From contig NC_133392.1 in NCBI RefSeq assembly GCF_047511655.1, forward strand, positions 27,232,001-27,296,000: DNA of 64,000 nucleotides, written 5' to 3'. Each line of letters starts with the position of its first letter. Position 1 is the first letter of the stretch. A program made the translations under genes and the position numbers. Under the pieces are notes generated by a model. The model saw nothing but the letters and a program-made list of their open reading frames with translations, did no database searches and was not told the DNA's origin. Positions 1 to 10,740 of this stretch are shown here, piece after piece. The DNA is from Castor canadensis. Its lineage: Eukaryota > Chordata > Mammalia > Rodentia > Castoridae.

Positions 1-499
1 TTATTGGGAGGATTAGGGAAGTTAATATATGTAAAATACTTTCAACAATGCCTGGAAAACAGTTTGTAAATGCTGTTTTTTAAATTATCATTAGAGGTAT
101 TTAAGCAGGATGACAGTCCTGTTTCATAGGCATCACTAACCCTGTGATGCCTGATTTGGAATCCCAAAGGTGTAATGGGGTTTTGTGGCTGTATCTGGAA
201 TTATGGAAATCATGAGACTGGAGAGGGCTGGCTGCTCAGGCTTCGACTTAGGAAACTGATTCAGTAGTCCAAATTCTCCCCAGCTCAAGAACTGTAGAGA
301 AAACAGAAGGAGCCTCCGGAAGGAAGGACATGCCAAGAAAAGCTAAAGGATGAGGGAGGGTAGAATGAGAAATGTGTCAAGCTTTGAAGCCTGGGTGAAG
401 TTTAGACAGTCTGAAAACAGGAGGAGGGATCATACAAGCCAGTACAAAAGCTCAGGGGAGAAAAACTTTTGGGTTTTTTGTTGTTGTTTGTTGTTTTTG

Positions 500-553
500 T
501 CAGTACTGGGGTTTGTGCTTGCTGGGCAGGCACTCTGTGCTTGAGCCATGCCA
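500..553 (-). repeat. Partial ID-like SINE
   Basis: cagtactggggtttgtgctt then gcaggcactctgtgcttgag; part of the element is deleted. Confidence 0.6.
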
Positions 554-1102
554 CCAAGACTTGTTCTTTGAGGACAGTGAGGAGTTTCCAAGTGACAACT
601 CCCTAGTTCCCACACCTTGGTTTGAAATCCAAAGATATCACACACATCCCTGAGAAGCTTCTTTCCTAGAAACTGGGCTTTCATGCAGCAGTCATGGGTC
701 TTTGTCCCAGTAAAAGTGGACAGGCTACTGACAGCAGCCAGGCTTTGAAGATGGTGTAGGTTTCTGGAGTGGGCTGCCCTCTTGGTGTTAGGCAGGGTTG
801 GGAGTCGGGGGACTCAGAGAGAGCTGCAAGATGGAATCTGGTACACTTAGACTGAATAGTTCTGCTCCTCCCTTAGGGCCTATGGCTAAGGTTTGGAAGC
901 AGCAGGTGAGCATTTCCCTGGGGTACTGGGGTTATTCAGTCCTGCTTTCCAAAGCAAGCCCTGTGCTATCACAGCAATTCTGTGTTATCACTCGGGGGAC
1001 CAGGCAACTGATCGTAGATGGTCCCAACCTACATGAAGGCTTGATTTCCCCCATTCCCAGAGTTTCCCCTGGAATGACACTGGTAACTTGGACTTAAATC
1101 TT

Positions 1103-1191
1103 TGTGTTTGTGTGTGTGTCTTGCTAGGGGTGAAACCCAGGGCCTTGTGCATACTAGGAAGCACTCTACTACTGAGCTACATCCCCAGCCC
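1103..1191 (-). repeat. ID-like SINE
   Basis: ctaggggtgaaacccagggc ... actactgagctacatcccca: reversed ID. Confidence 0.7.
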
Positions 1192-1274
1192 TAAACTTAA
1201 ACCTTGATTAACACAATCAACCCAGGTGGTTCTGGGAACGTCATCCAATTGAGCTTCACTTTCTTCATCTGTGG

Positions 1275-2760
1275 AGAGTGACTATTTTTTGAATGCTTAC
1301 TTCATGGTGGATGCTGAGTGTGCATTGGTGAATAAGCCAGGTGTGTACTCACAGCCTCCATGAAACAATATTAAGTATTGTCCAAATGATTTGTTAGCCA
1401 TAGCTGTGATAAGTCCTGCTAAATAAAGAAAAGTGCAGTCTGCAATGAGAGTGTAAGATGAAGTTGACTAGACTAGTTCTAGATGGTTACGACTTGAATG
1501 TTGGCAAACGGAGAGCAAGCCAGGGTGGAGGGGGTGATCCAGGGAGGGTATGGTGCAGGATGAGGTTGGAGAGATTAGGCAGGGGTACAGGCTACAAAAA
1601 GATTCTGGGCTTATTGAAAGGGTAGTGGGAAAGCACTAATAGACTTTAAGCAGGAGAAAGTGTGTACTTTTGTAAAGATCACACAGCTAAGGTGTAAAGA
1701 ATAGGTTGCTGTGAGAAAGGTGGTAGCAGAGAGATGGGTTAGGAAGCTCTTGCAGGCAAGAGATAGAGCAGAGTGGAAGTAGAGAAATAAGTACGTGTGT
1801 TGAGAGAGAATGGTCAGGGCTTAGGCTGAGTGTGTAGCTCAACAGGTAGAGTGATTGCCATCAAGCCGAGGCCCTAGGTTCAAATTCTAGTACTTTGTAC
1901 AAAAAAAGAATGGTTAGGGCTTGGTGACTGGCTGAGGGAGTATTCCTGAGGCAGGCATAGTTGTGTGGCTAGAAGACAGGCATTTAGGGACAGTGGCCCT
2001 GGAAGAGTAAAAACCTTGGGAGAATGTCACTTTGGGACACATAAAGTGTGAGGTTCCTGTAAGACGTCCACATTGCATCGTATACCTATATAAGTTTGTA
2101 GCTCAGCGAGATTGGACTAGAGGATTAGACATTTGGGAATTGGGACCATAGAGTTGGTGCATAAAGATGTGGACCCAGATGAGATCTTCAGAAAGAAAGC
2201 ATCACAGTGAGGAGAAAAGAGCAGCCACCTTGAGCCTGAAGAGGGCAGCAGAGAAAGGGTCAAAGGGAGCCTGGAAAGAAATAGCCATTGCGGTAGGACA
2301 CCGGAAGGTGTGATGTCTCAGAAGCCATAGTTGGTGCTGCTAAAAGAGCAAATATTAGATGAAACCACAAGAAAGAACTCCCCAATTTGGTAGCTCAAAA
2401 CCAAACAAGACTGGTAATTTCATATGGTTAGTAGACCAAAAACCTAAAAAATGTAACTGGTGACCTTAGCCTGAGAAGTGTTGGTAGAGGTGTTGGAAAC
2501 AGAAGACAGACGGAAGGGGGAGTGGTTAGTATGGAGAATATAGGGAATGTAATTGATAGGACTTGGTGATTGGTTGGCTGCAGGGAGGGGTGAGAGAGGG
2601 CAAGTTCCAGGTTTTGCATTTGAGTGAGTGGTGTCAGCTGATGAAATAGAAGGAGATGTATACTTGGAAAGGGGGGATGTGCACAGATGGGAAGGATATG
2701 AGTTTGGGGTGGGTGGAATTTGAGGTGACTCTGAGTCTTCCAAATGACAGTATGAGCTGA
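1275..2760 (-). repeat. Fragmented L2-like LINE
   Basis: gaatgcttacttcatggtgg ... gtgaataagccaggtgtgta near the left, then gaggttggagagattaggca and later gtaattgataggacttggtg. The order suits a reversed L2, broken by the ID-like SINE at 1824-1909. Weak. Confidence 0.4.
1824..1909 (+). repeat. ID-like SINE
   Basis: ggctgagtgtgtagctcaac ... gttcaaattctagtactttg with A tail. Confidence 0.7.
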
Positions 2761-2849
2761 TATTTGGACCTATGCTCTACAGCCATTCTTTACCATGTGT
2801 GCATTCCTGACTGCCAAATATAGATGTTGGGGAGTCAAAATTATACATA

Positions 2850-3260
2850 TGGGGTTGAAATAAATCAACAAATACTTACCTAGCACCTGCCAAGTACAGG
2901 TGTTTTTCTTAGATGCTAGGTTTACACCAGTGAACAAGACAGAGTACTCCCCACTCTTGGAATTTACATTCTATAGAAAACAGACGTTAGGCAAATAAGC
3001 ATAAAATAAGGTTAGAGTGTGGGGAACACCTACTTTAGCTAGCTTAGTCAGGAAAGATCTTTCTGAGGTGCCATTTGAACTGTGCCTGGAGGAAGTGAGG
3101 GCATGAGCCTTGTGGATGTCTGCAAGGTGCAGGCAGGAAGACTGCTAGCAGATCTGAAGAACGGCAAGAAGGCTGTGGGCAGGAGTGGAGTGAGGAAGGA
3201 ATGGTGAGGTTGGAGAGGCAGGCTGGGGAAGGAGGCCGAAAGTCCTGCAGACAGCTCAGG
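2850..3260 (-). repeat. L2 LINE 3' end
   Basis: caacaaatacttacctagca, agtgaacaagacagagtact, ggaatttacattctatagaa, then ctttctgaggtgccatttga: the reversed L2 3' end in correct order. Confidence 0.65.
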
Positions 3261-3794
3261 CTGCTGAAAGGGCAAGGATTGGGCAGGAGAGAATCCATGC
3301 AAGACTTGCCCTTCCCTCTAAGTCCCAAAGCCAGAAAAGCCCTTTTGTGCAGAGGGTGGGTGTCCTGTTCTGGGTGGAGAAAGGGCTGTGCTTAGTCCTG
3401 AGCTCTGCTCTTTGGGAGGGGCAGGAGACTGGACAATAGGGCCCCTTGTGATTGGACTTGGGGGCCAAATGGCTCTCTCAGTGATGAGATTCCTCAGCCA
3501 GGAGGCATGTGACCCCAAGACCTCAGCTTCTTGCTACAGGGTCTTGGGAATGGGATGGAGGGAGAGAAGTGGGGAGGGGGCACTTCCCTCTGGAGAGAGT
3601 GCTTTGCCCTATGTCGAGCTGGAGGAGGTGGAGGTGGGTGGTAGAGGGAGCAGGGTCTGCTTGGGAGATCTGGGAGAGCAACATCAACAGGTGGCTCCAC
3701 CCCAGACAGGGAAGGAGGAGCTTCTGCCCCCAGGTCCAGTGGGTGGAGGCTGGCAGAAGACAGCCTGGAAATCCTCTGTCTTGTGTTCCTTCAG

Positions 3795-5785
3795 AAGAGG
3801 AGAAAACATGGAATTGGAGAGGATCGTCAGTGCAGCCCTCCTTTCCTTTGTCCAGGCGCACCTCCCAGAGGCTGACCTCAGGTAAGGGCGGCTCCCCCAG
3901 AAGGCCCAATGCCAGGCCCAGGGTTCCAGGCAGTACTCTGGACCCTGGCTGAAGGAAAGATGGGCAGAAACTCCTCAGTTTCTGTTCCTGAGGTGAAGAG
4001 GGCTGATTTTGATTTGCTGAGATGGCCTTGCCTCTCATATTGTCCCTGTTACCTTTATTGGACAGATGGAAAACCAAAACTGAGGGAGTAGAGGTGGGGA
4101 TACTGTCTGGTCTCAAGGACTGAGGTCTGACTCATGGACTCCAGCTAAGGGCTGAACTCTCAAGCTAGGTGGGAGTACTGGAAGTATCCAGTGTCCTACT
4201 CAGCACTTGTCCTATCCCCTTTCTGCAGTGGCTTGGATGAGGTCATCTTCTCCTATGTGCTTGGGGTCCTGGAGGACCTGGGCCCCTCAGGCCCATCAGA
4301 GGAGAACTTTGATATGGAGGCCTTCACTGAGATGATGGAGGCCTATGTGCCTGGCTTCGCCCACATCCCCAGGTGGGGCCTGGCTGGGACTAACAAGAGA
4401 GAGGGCTGCTGGTTGGGGGGTAGTGTGGGCAGAGTGTTCCTCTCACCCCACTTTTTGTCCTTTCAGGAGTACAGTAGGGGACATGATGCAGAAGCTGTCA
4501 GTGCAGCTGAGTGATACCAGGAACAAAGGTAAATCTGGGACTCTGGCACTTGGGGGATTCATAACTCACCCCCTAAAACCCTGGCAAGCCTGATGCCCTC
4601 TCTGCCTCTTTAAGAGAACCTGCACCCACAGAGCTCCTGTGTCCAAGGTCAGGTGCCCATTTCCCCAGAGTCCTTGCAGCGGCCTGAAACACTCAACGAA
4701 GAGACAAGGTCTCCTGCTTCTGCTGCTGGGGACACCCAAGATGAGGTACTGGTAGAGGAGGGCACTGATGAGGGAACTTGGGAGTAGGAAAGGAAGAAAT
4801 GTGGCCTCTTATCAATGTTTATACCCACAGGCAGCTGGCACCGAGGAAGAGCTGCTGCCAGGGGTGGATGTGCTCCTGGAGGTGTTCCCCACCTGTTCAG
4901 TGGAGCAGGCCCAGTGGGTGCTGGCTAAAGCTCGGGGAGACTTAGAAGAAGCTGTGCAGATGCTAGTAGAAGGCAAAGAAGATGGGCCTCCAGGCTGGGA
5001 TGGCCCTAATCAGGTATGCTCTCACAGCCTTATAGGCTCAACTATGGTCTACCTTGGTGTTAGCCCCCACCCCTCCCTATAACCATCTATTTCCCTTGCT
5101 AGTACCATTGGGTCTAACCTAGGTCTCCCCTCTCTGCAGGACCTGCCCAGGCGCCTCCGAGGTCCCCAGAAGGATGAGTTGAAGTCCTTCATCCTTCAGA
5201 AGTGAGTCTAGGCTGGGCTGGGCTGGGCTGGGCCGGGCCGGGGCAGGCTGGGCCACAGAGGGTCTTTCCAGGATGGCAGGAACTTCATCCAACCAGTTTT
5301 TGGCAGGTACATGATGGTGGATAGCGCAGAGGATCAGAAAATTCACCGACCTATGGTTCCCAAGGAGGTAAGAGGGTTGGATGAGAGTGTGTGGCTGGGG
5401 AGGCAGGGGTGGTTCCTGGCTTCTGTGGCTCACTGTCTGATTGCTTGACAGGCCCCCAAGAAGCTGATCCGATACATCGACAACCAGGTAGTGAGCACCA
5501 AAGGGGAGCGATTCAAAGATGTGCGGAACCCTGAGGCTGAGGAGATGAAGGCCACATACATCAACCTCAAGCCGGCCAGGAAGTACCGCTTCCACTGAGG
5601 CACTCGCTGGACTCTGCCCCAGCCTTTCAGATCTCAGAGGGATGCAGGAGCCCTGTTCCCTGACACAGGGGCCTTCCTTACTCCTGTACCCTTCTTAATC
5701 CCTTCTCTACTTCCCTGCTCCATAGTGTTAACTTACTCTTGGAGCTGCCTCCATGGGCACAGTAAAGCTGGCCCAAGGAAGGTAT
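3795..5785 (+). CDS. CUEDC2: CUE domain-containing protein 2, complete coding region
   Basis: Eight coding exons: 3808-3881, 4229-4372, 4467-4528, 4615-4745, 4831-5013, 5140-5201, 5307-5367, 5452-5598 (stop TGA). They sum to 864 nt, giving 287 aa, the length I recall for human CUEDC2. The ATG exon begins after an acceptor at 3794. The protein starts [12 protein letters not shown] and ends KPARKYRFH. The CUE (ubiquitin-binding) domain lies near residues 142-187, with the core [20 protein letters not shown], encoded by exon 4831-5013. CUEDC2 is known as an adaptor that binds ubiquitin. It represses NF-kappaB signalling by bringing the phosphatase PP1 to IKK, and it promotes turnover of progesterone and oestrogen receptors. 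No frame breaks are seen and all introns are short GT-AG. The gene is tail-to-tail with FBXL15. The end given is an estimate from the AGTAAA signal. Confidence 0.96.
5211..5256 (+). repeat. GGGCT minisatellite in a CUEDC2 intron
   Basis: About six copies of a 5-bp ggctg unit, drifting to ggccg, start nine bases after the donor site of the exon ending at 5201. The G-runs near the donor could act as intronic splicing enhancers, but that is inference. Confidence 0.7.
5761..5766 (+). terminator. CUEDC2: CUEDC2 polyadenylation signal (AGTAAA variant)
   Basis: AGTAAA lies 163 bp after the CUEDC2 stop codon, and I see no better AATAAA before the next gene. Cleavage would fall near 5785, about 100 bp from the opposing FBXL15 end. 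Confidence 0.65.
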
Positions 5786-5885
5786 GCGTGCATTCTGGTC
5801 ATTTCTGTCTCAGGGCTGGGATTCTATGCCTGTTTGACCCTCCCTCACCACCCTCATATCCCATCTCCAACAGGGCAGTACCAGA

Positions 5886-7898
5886 TAAGAGAGGGTAAAA
5901 AGCTGTTTATTTGAAGTTTCATGGTGGGACAGGGCACTGGCCTCTCCCTAGAGGTCTCCACAGTTCTGTTTTTGTACAACTCAGTGCCAGGCCCCAGTCA
6001 CACAGTCCAGCTGTGCTTCCACCGACTGGAGGATCAGTCAGACCTGCAGATTGACAAAGGGTGCGAAGCCTGCCATGTCCTGCAGCAGCACCAGGGCCTG
6101 GTGCAGGGGCGGCTCCACGTCGATATCCACGCCGCGCTTCCGCAAGCGGCTCAGGCTAGGCTCGGCCACGTGGTGGCAGTGCCGCACCCGCAGAGACCGC
6201 AGGGCCGGGCAGTACTCAGCCAATGTCCTGAGGGAGGAGCGGGGTGAGGCTAGGGAGAAGAGGCCCGCATACCCTTGGTGGGGCCCGGCCCACTCAGGAA
6301 ATTCAAAATCTCCCTCCAGCTTGGGGCATACTCTGTCCTCCGGACCTAAGGGAAGAGGCCTGAATGGGATCAAACATTGGCAGGCCTTCAGTGAGCTGGA
6401 GGCTTTCATTCTCCTCAGCTCCGCCCTGGATTCAGGATTTCCCCCTTGTTGAAGAAATGCCAGAAATCGATTTTCTATGCGAACGCTCCCAATATGTAAA
6501 TACTGGTTCAAAAGTTTTTTAAACTGGGTTCTCTGACTTAAATAATCCTAGAGGCCTTTCTCTTCACAATCGGGGTGCCGAGGTTAGCAGGAAGGTCCAG
6601 AACCCCAGCCGGGCCTTTCAGGACTACAGCCTGTTCCTAGGAAACCGCAGAGGCTGAATGATTCCCCTCCTCCCACCCCACCTTCCCCCCAGGCCCAGGC
6701 ACCTGACGCCATCGCTTCCCACGCGGAGGCAGCCGGTAAGGTCGAGGTGCTCGAGTTGTGGGCAGTTCCGAGCCAACTCCTGGACCGCAGTATCCCCAAC
6801 GTTGGCGTTAACTGCCAACGAGAGGCTGCGGAGGCCAGCGCCGCGCCTCTGTGCCAGGTACACGATGGCCTCGTCCTTGAGCTGGCGGCAGGCGGTGAGG
6901 TCCAGCTCCTCCAGGGCTGGGCAGCGGTCAGCCAGGCCACGCAGCGCCAACCCGTCCACCCAGTCACAGTGCGCGAGCGACAGGCGCTGCAGCCGGGGAC
7001 AGCCCTCAGCCAGCGCTCCAAGCGCACGGCGGCTCAGTTGCCCGCAGCCGGCCAGTACCGCGCTCCGCAGTTGCGGATTCCGTGCCAGCACAGGCACCAG
7101 GTCCTCGTCCGATAGCCATTCGTGACACGGAGCCAGCGCCAGCTCCTGCAGCCCCTCAGCGTCCCGAAGTAGCTGAGCGAATGCGGCCCGTGGGATCTGC
7201 GGGCCCACCTGCGGGCGGGGAGGACACTCGGACTCAACCAGTCCCAGGGGCGGGACTGACCCTACTCATTCACTAGAGTTCTTTTCCTAGCAGTCACCTA
7301 CCTTGGGGTTTGCCACCTGCCCTCCCAGGAGAGACTCCACGCTCCCGCTAAGTCGTTACCCAGTACTCGCCCTGTGGGAGTACTCCACGCTGCGTGGATC
7401 ACTTCGCCAGCAGCCCTGGCGGCACTCGGGGGTCGGGAAGGGTTTACGTGGAGCTGGGGGCTGGACTGGAGGAGGGGCTGCGGTGGTACCCAGACGGGGC
7501 GGGGCTCCGGTCTCCAGCTCACCTGAGTGGCGTCGAAGCGGCGCAACCCAGCCAGGTGCAGCTGCACTAGCGCCCGGAAGGCCCGGCTAACGCGCTGCAG
7601 CCGAAGCAGCTGACGCAGCGGGACCCGGTTCAAGACGTGTGGGAGCAGCACGTCTTCCCACGGCAGGTCCAGGAGCCTGAGGGTAAAGGGGAGTTGGCGT
7701 CCCCGGGCCGCTGTTACATGCGAGTCTGCCTCCGTTATGCTTCTGCCGGGGCGGCTCCGAAGAGGGGCCCCTAGGCCCAGCCTGGGCTCAGCTCCCTTCC
7801 CCGGGAGTCTCTCCTCCCTCCCTCGGCCCCTCCAATGCTCGGTACCTGACGGCTCCGGGTTCTTGCTCCCCTCCGGACGGCTCCATTGGTGGCTCCAT
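5886..7898 (-). CDS. FBXL15: F-box/LRR protein 15, complete coding region
   Basis: Four coding exons on the minus strand: 7898-7846 (start ATG, peptide [17 protein letters not shown]), 7676-7523, 7208-6703 and 6227-6038 (stop TGA at 6040-6038). The total is 903 nt, or 300 aa, the human length. The F-box lies near residues 19-60 ([20 protein letters not shown]), followed by leucine-rich repeats from about residue 90 to 270, such as [15 protein letters not shown] and [24 protein letters not shown]15 (FBXL15/JETLAG-like) is the substrate receptor of an SCF ubiquitin ligase that targets SMURF1 in the BMP pathway. It is intact. The first ATG is chosen because it matches the human start and sits just inside the NRF1-type promoter. 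An internal Met at codon 5 is an alternative. The 3' boundary given is an estimate from the polyadenylation signal. Confidence 0.96.
5906..5911 (-). terminator. FBXL15: FBXL15 polyadenylation signal (AATAAA)
   Basis: TTTATT on the plus strand reads AATAAA on the minus strand, 127 bp downstream of the FBXL15 stop codon. Cleavage is expected around 5885-5890. Confidence 0.75.
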
Positions 7899-7909
7899 CG
7901 GCTATGTAC

Positions 7910-7921
7910 TGCGCGTGCGCA
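7910..7921. promoter_or_regulatory. NRF1-type site in the FBXL15/PSD divergent promoter
   Basis: The minus-strand reading TGCGCACGCGCA fits the NRF1 consensus YGCGCAYGCGCR at every position. It lies 12 bp upstream of the FBXL15 ATG, so FBXL15 must start very close by. The surrounding DNA is GC-rich and TATA-less, as is usual for housekeeping divergent promoters. Confidence 0.65.
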
Positions 7922-8037
7922 ACAAGATCACGCTTTGGGCTTGGAGCTACTGCGGTGAGCCCGCCTACTTGGGCTGTAGAGACAGACCGATTCAATCGAG
8001 TGCCGTCTCACTGAGACGCCTATCTAAAGCTATCCGC

Positions 8038-8118
8038 ATGGACCCCGAAACTGAAGCAGAACACACCAATGATATAACATTAAACCTGGCCTTCTCGAAG
8101 CCCGAGGCTGGAGAAGCG
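8038..8118 (+). other. Unrecognised 27-codon ORF ending at a splice donor, candidate leader exon or uORF
   Basis: An ATG at 8038 opens 27 codons (start MDPETEAEHTND, end SKPEAGEA). They run exactly in phase 0 into a good donor (GCG then GTGAGC) at 8118/8119. I do not recognise the peptide. The exon would be transcribed away from FBXL15, in the PSD direction. If it were spliced to the PSD exon that begins at 11337, the frame would run 22 more codons and stop at a TGA before the PSD ATG. That would make it an upstream ORF, not an N-terminal extension. It may also be chance. Confidence 0.3.
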
Positions 8119-8789
8119 GTGAGCGAAGACTGGTTTCTGTCTTCGCTGTGGGCCAGTAGTTGCCTCTGAGTGAAATGGTGGGAGTAGCTGGCAAGGCCAA
8201 AGGCAGAAGGGGCGGAACCAAGACTCCTAGGTTACCAAGGACCTTTCTGTTCTATTAATGGTCGCTTTTAGCGACTTTGAAAAATGGAAACTGGCATGCA
8301 GTAGGTGCTCAATAAGTAATTGGTAGAAGAACGAACAAACGGAGTGAAGTTAGGATTTTTCTTTTCATCAAGCAAACTTACTCAGTCCTCTCATTTCTGG
8401 TTAATTGTGAAGTACAGAACTATCTATCCCCTTCCACTTCCGGACACTGTAGGCTGAATTTTTTCTTGAGGAGAGAGATGTAGAGGGCGTTAAGGACTAT
8501 ATATCCAGAGGTGCAGAATACTGAGACGTGTGCTCTGTTCAACCCACCAGTGGTACTGCTTCTTGGCTAGTCTTAGGTAAATTGTAGGATCTAAGGCTGG
8601 GCTCGCCATGAAGCAGTGACGCCCCAGAGCTCTGAATTTAGCTACTGTGCTTCCCTTTCACCGCGCCCCAGCCCCAGCCCCAGGGGAGCCCCTGGACAGT
8701 TTTCCTTCATCATCCAAGGAGTGGGTATTGGGAAATGTGAAGGACGCGAGAGCCGCTGCCATTACTCGTGGATGTGCTTTCCTTCCGTG

Positions 8790-8945
8790 TGTGCAATCGC
8801 TTCAGCCACTACTTTCTATCCTTTATCTCATTAGGGCTTTGGGCATCTCTGGAAGGTGGGCAGGTCTGTGCTATTACTCCATTTTAAAGATAGGTAAACC
8901 GAGGCCCTGGGGAGGAAGCGCTTTGATCAGGATCAGTGCTCGTTT
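8790..8945 (+). repeat. MIR SINE fragment
   Basis: Decayed MIR-like sequence: atctcattag near its start, then a stretch resembling the MIR 'cattttacagatgaggaaactgaggc' core as ccattttaaagataggtaaa ... ccgaggccc. Confidence 0.55.
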
Positions 8946-8989
8946 ACTCTTCCTCAGCCTGCTTGGGGAAGGGTTAGCAAGGACTAGTG

Positions 8990-9137
8990 TCTGCAAAGCC
9001 ATGTGGGCGCGCACCACCTCCGGCCGCGCGCCTCCTCCCCCTCCCCTCTTTGTTCGCGCCTCCGCGCCTGCGCAGTACGGCAAATCTGGCGCTGTCCCCT
9101 TCAGCACCACGCGGAACTCGCGCCGCCCCTCCCCGCG
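8990..9137 (+). promoter_or_regulatory. PSD: CpG-rich candidate alternative PSD promoter and leader exon
   Basis: The segment is dense in CpG, carries a half NRF1 site (gcctgcgcag near 9067) and ends in a good donor (GCG then GTGAGC) at 9137/9138. No long ORF starts here. It looks like an untranslated first exon transcribed toward PSD. The start is approximate and the exon call is inference. Confidence 0.4.
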
Positions 9138-9939
9138 GTGAGCCCCGCGCGCCCCCGCCTCGCACTTCCTCGTACCCCCTGACCGCCCGTTCTGACCCCT
9201 TCTTACTTATGAGGTCATCACCTTGAGTCCTGGCCTTCCGAAGAAGAGTAGTTGCCATAGTAACTCGGTGTGGCGCTTTCTTAAAATAGCCGGACCCCTT
9301 CTACCCTGGCTACGGTCACGGGATTGCCTGTCCCCTCCAGCCTCGGGGTCATCCCATCTAACCTTTTGCCCCTGGACGGACGGGACAACTAACTCAGGCA
9401 GCAGCAACTTCTTCCTGAAGTCTGATTTATTCCTCCTGCTGCACCCAGGGTGGGCGATCAGCATTAGGTCTCCTGGTTCTGAGACTCAGAACCCGGAAAG
9501 GTTCAAGACGGTGTTCTCTTGATGTGCCTTCCATAGTTGGTCTCCTGGATTTAGGGGGCGGGTCCGGTCTACACCCGTACTGTGTGTTTGCGCGGCCGCG
9601 TGCTCGTGGAGGCGGGAGCGCGTGTGGCATGTAACAGGTCATGTGGCAGACTCCTAGGGACACGCGTGGGGTCTGGAGCGGGACACGCGTGTGCAGCTGG
9701 GCCCTACGTGTGGTTCAGGATGCAGTGGGCGAGAGGAACCTGGACAGGAATGGGCTGGGGCATGTGAGGATCTGGGGAACAGAACCAGGGGTTCCTTATG
9801 TGCTCCCCCTTGTCTGGGCGGGTACTAGATTGGCGGGAGAACCCAGCCGGGACCTAGAGAAGAGGGGGTTGGCAAGCCCTGGGACTCAGGGCTCTGAAAG
9901 AGGAGGGAGGTGGGGGATTAGCGTTGCCTGAGCGTGGCG

Positions 9940-10078
9940 GGCGGCGGGGGGGGGGGGTTGTTGGAGGAGGGACTGAGAGGCGGGCGGGCCTGGAGCAAGC
10001 TGGAGCCGCGCTGCCTTCACAGCTGAGCAGGGCCCAGCCACTTTGCCTCTCCTCCGTTGCAGCTCCGGAAGAGCAGCG
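9940..10078 (+). promoter_or_regulatory. PSD: Candidate untranslated first exon of PSD
   Basis: GC-rich sequence with a 13-base G run (about 9945-9957) is followed by gaagagcagcg and a strong donor (GTGAGTAC) at 10078/10079. It lies 1.26 kb before the acceptor of the PSD ATG exon (11337), so it is the nearest plausible leader exon. The 5' edge is not visible from sequence. Confidence 0.45.
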
Positions 10079-10329
10079 GTGAGTACTGAGGTGATTCTGC
10101 ACAGGTAATGAGCAGGGCCCCTGTTAAACTGCAAGAAGCTGCCTGGCAGGGTTACTGCTCCTCATCTCTGGCTCCACCCCGCATTGCCACCAGAGGCCTC
10201 ATTACCCTCCAGGGCTGGAGGAGATCTGTTGTACCCCTGCGGAGAGGAGGAGAGGAGAGGGCTGTGGTGCAGTCTTAATTAACCCACTCTCCCAGACCTG
10301 GTGGTGGGTTGGGGGGAGGGGAGGGTGTA

Positions 10330-10485
10330 TGTCCCTGCTTGAGTGTGTGTAAATGTGCATCTGTATTTGTATGTGATTGTGACCAGTAGCCTCTGTGTCT
10401 GATACACCTGTCTCTGTGTGCATTGGAAGATGAGAGTCTGCGTATATATTTGGGTACCTCTTTGTATGTTACTGCTTGGGTGATG

Positions 10486-10524
<39 letters not shown>

Positions 10525-10740
10525 GCAAGCATGTGCCTTTGCATTACACACATATTTGTTATGACTGTGAGAGTGTATGAGGGTGTGTCTTTGAGCAGTA
10601 TGTGTGTGTATCTGTGTCTGTGTGTACTGGAGGGTGTTACCTATGAATGTGTTCAACTGTGTACTGATATAGTTGTCCTTATAAATGTGTATGAGTGCAT
10701 GTGTGTCTGTGTTTGTGTGTGTGCATCTGTACCTGTGTGG
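10330..10740 (+). repeat. TG-rich tract with a perfect (TG)n core
   Basis: A pure (TG)n run spans about 10487-10520, inside some 400 bp of decayed TG-rich sequence (tgtgtgtact, tgtgtctgtg and similar). It lies in the first intron of PSD. The apparent reading frames across it are low-complexity. Confidence 0.85.

Larger units (their letters stand above)
1..3794. other. Presumed CUEDC2 first intron, repeat debris, no coding exon seen
   Basis: No exon of a recognised protein is visible here. In other mammals CUEDC2 has an untranslated first exon several kb upstream of its ATG exon, so this stretch is most simply the first intron. It holds fragments of ID-like SINEs (about 500-553 minus, 1103-1191 minus, 1824-1909 plus) and long, decayed L2-like LINE sequence on the minus strand (about 1275-2760 and 2850-3260). 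I looked for the mature miR-146b sequence, which lies upstream of CUEDC2 in human, and did not see it; it is probably beyond the left edge. The stretch from 3260 to 3794 is GC-richer unique sequence without a supported feature. Confidence 0.6.

Noticed and set aside
1-3790. miR-146b hairpin expected upstream of CUEDC2
   Set aside because: I searched both strands by eye for the mature sequence and found none; it is likely outside the window.
3523-4116. 197-codon minus-strand open frame
   Set aside because: It overlaps the CUEDC2 start exon antisense, has no recognisable domain and is Pro/Ser-rich.
10275-10656. Open frames coding His-Thr and Cys-Val repeats
   Set aside because: They are translations of the (TG)n microsatellite.
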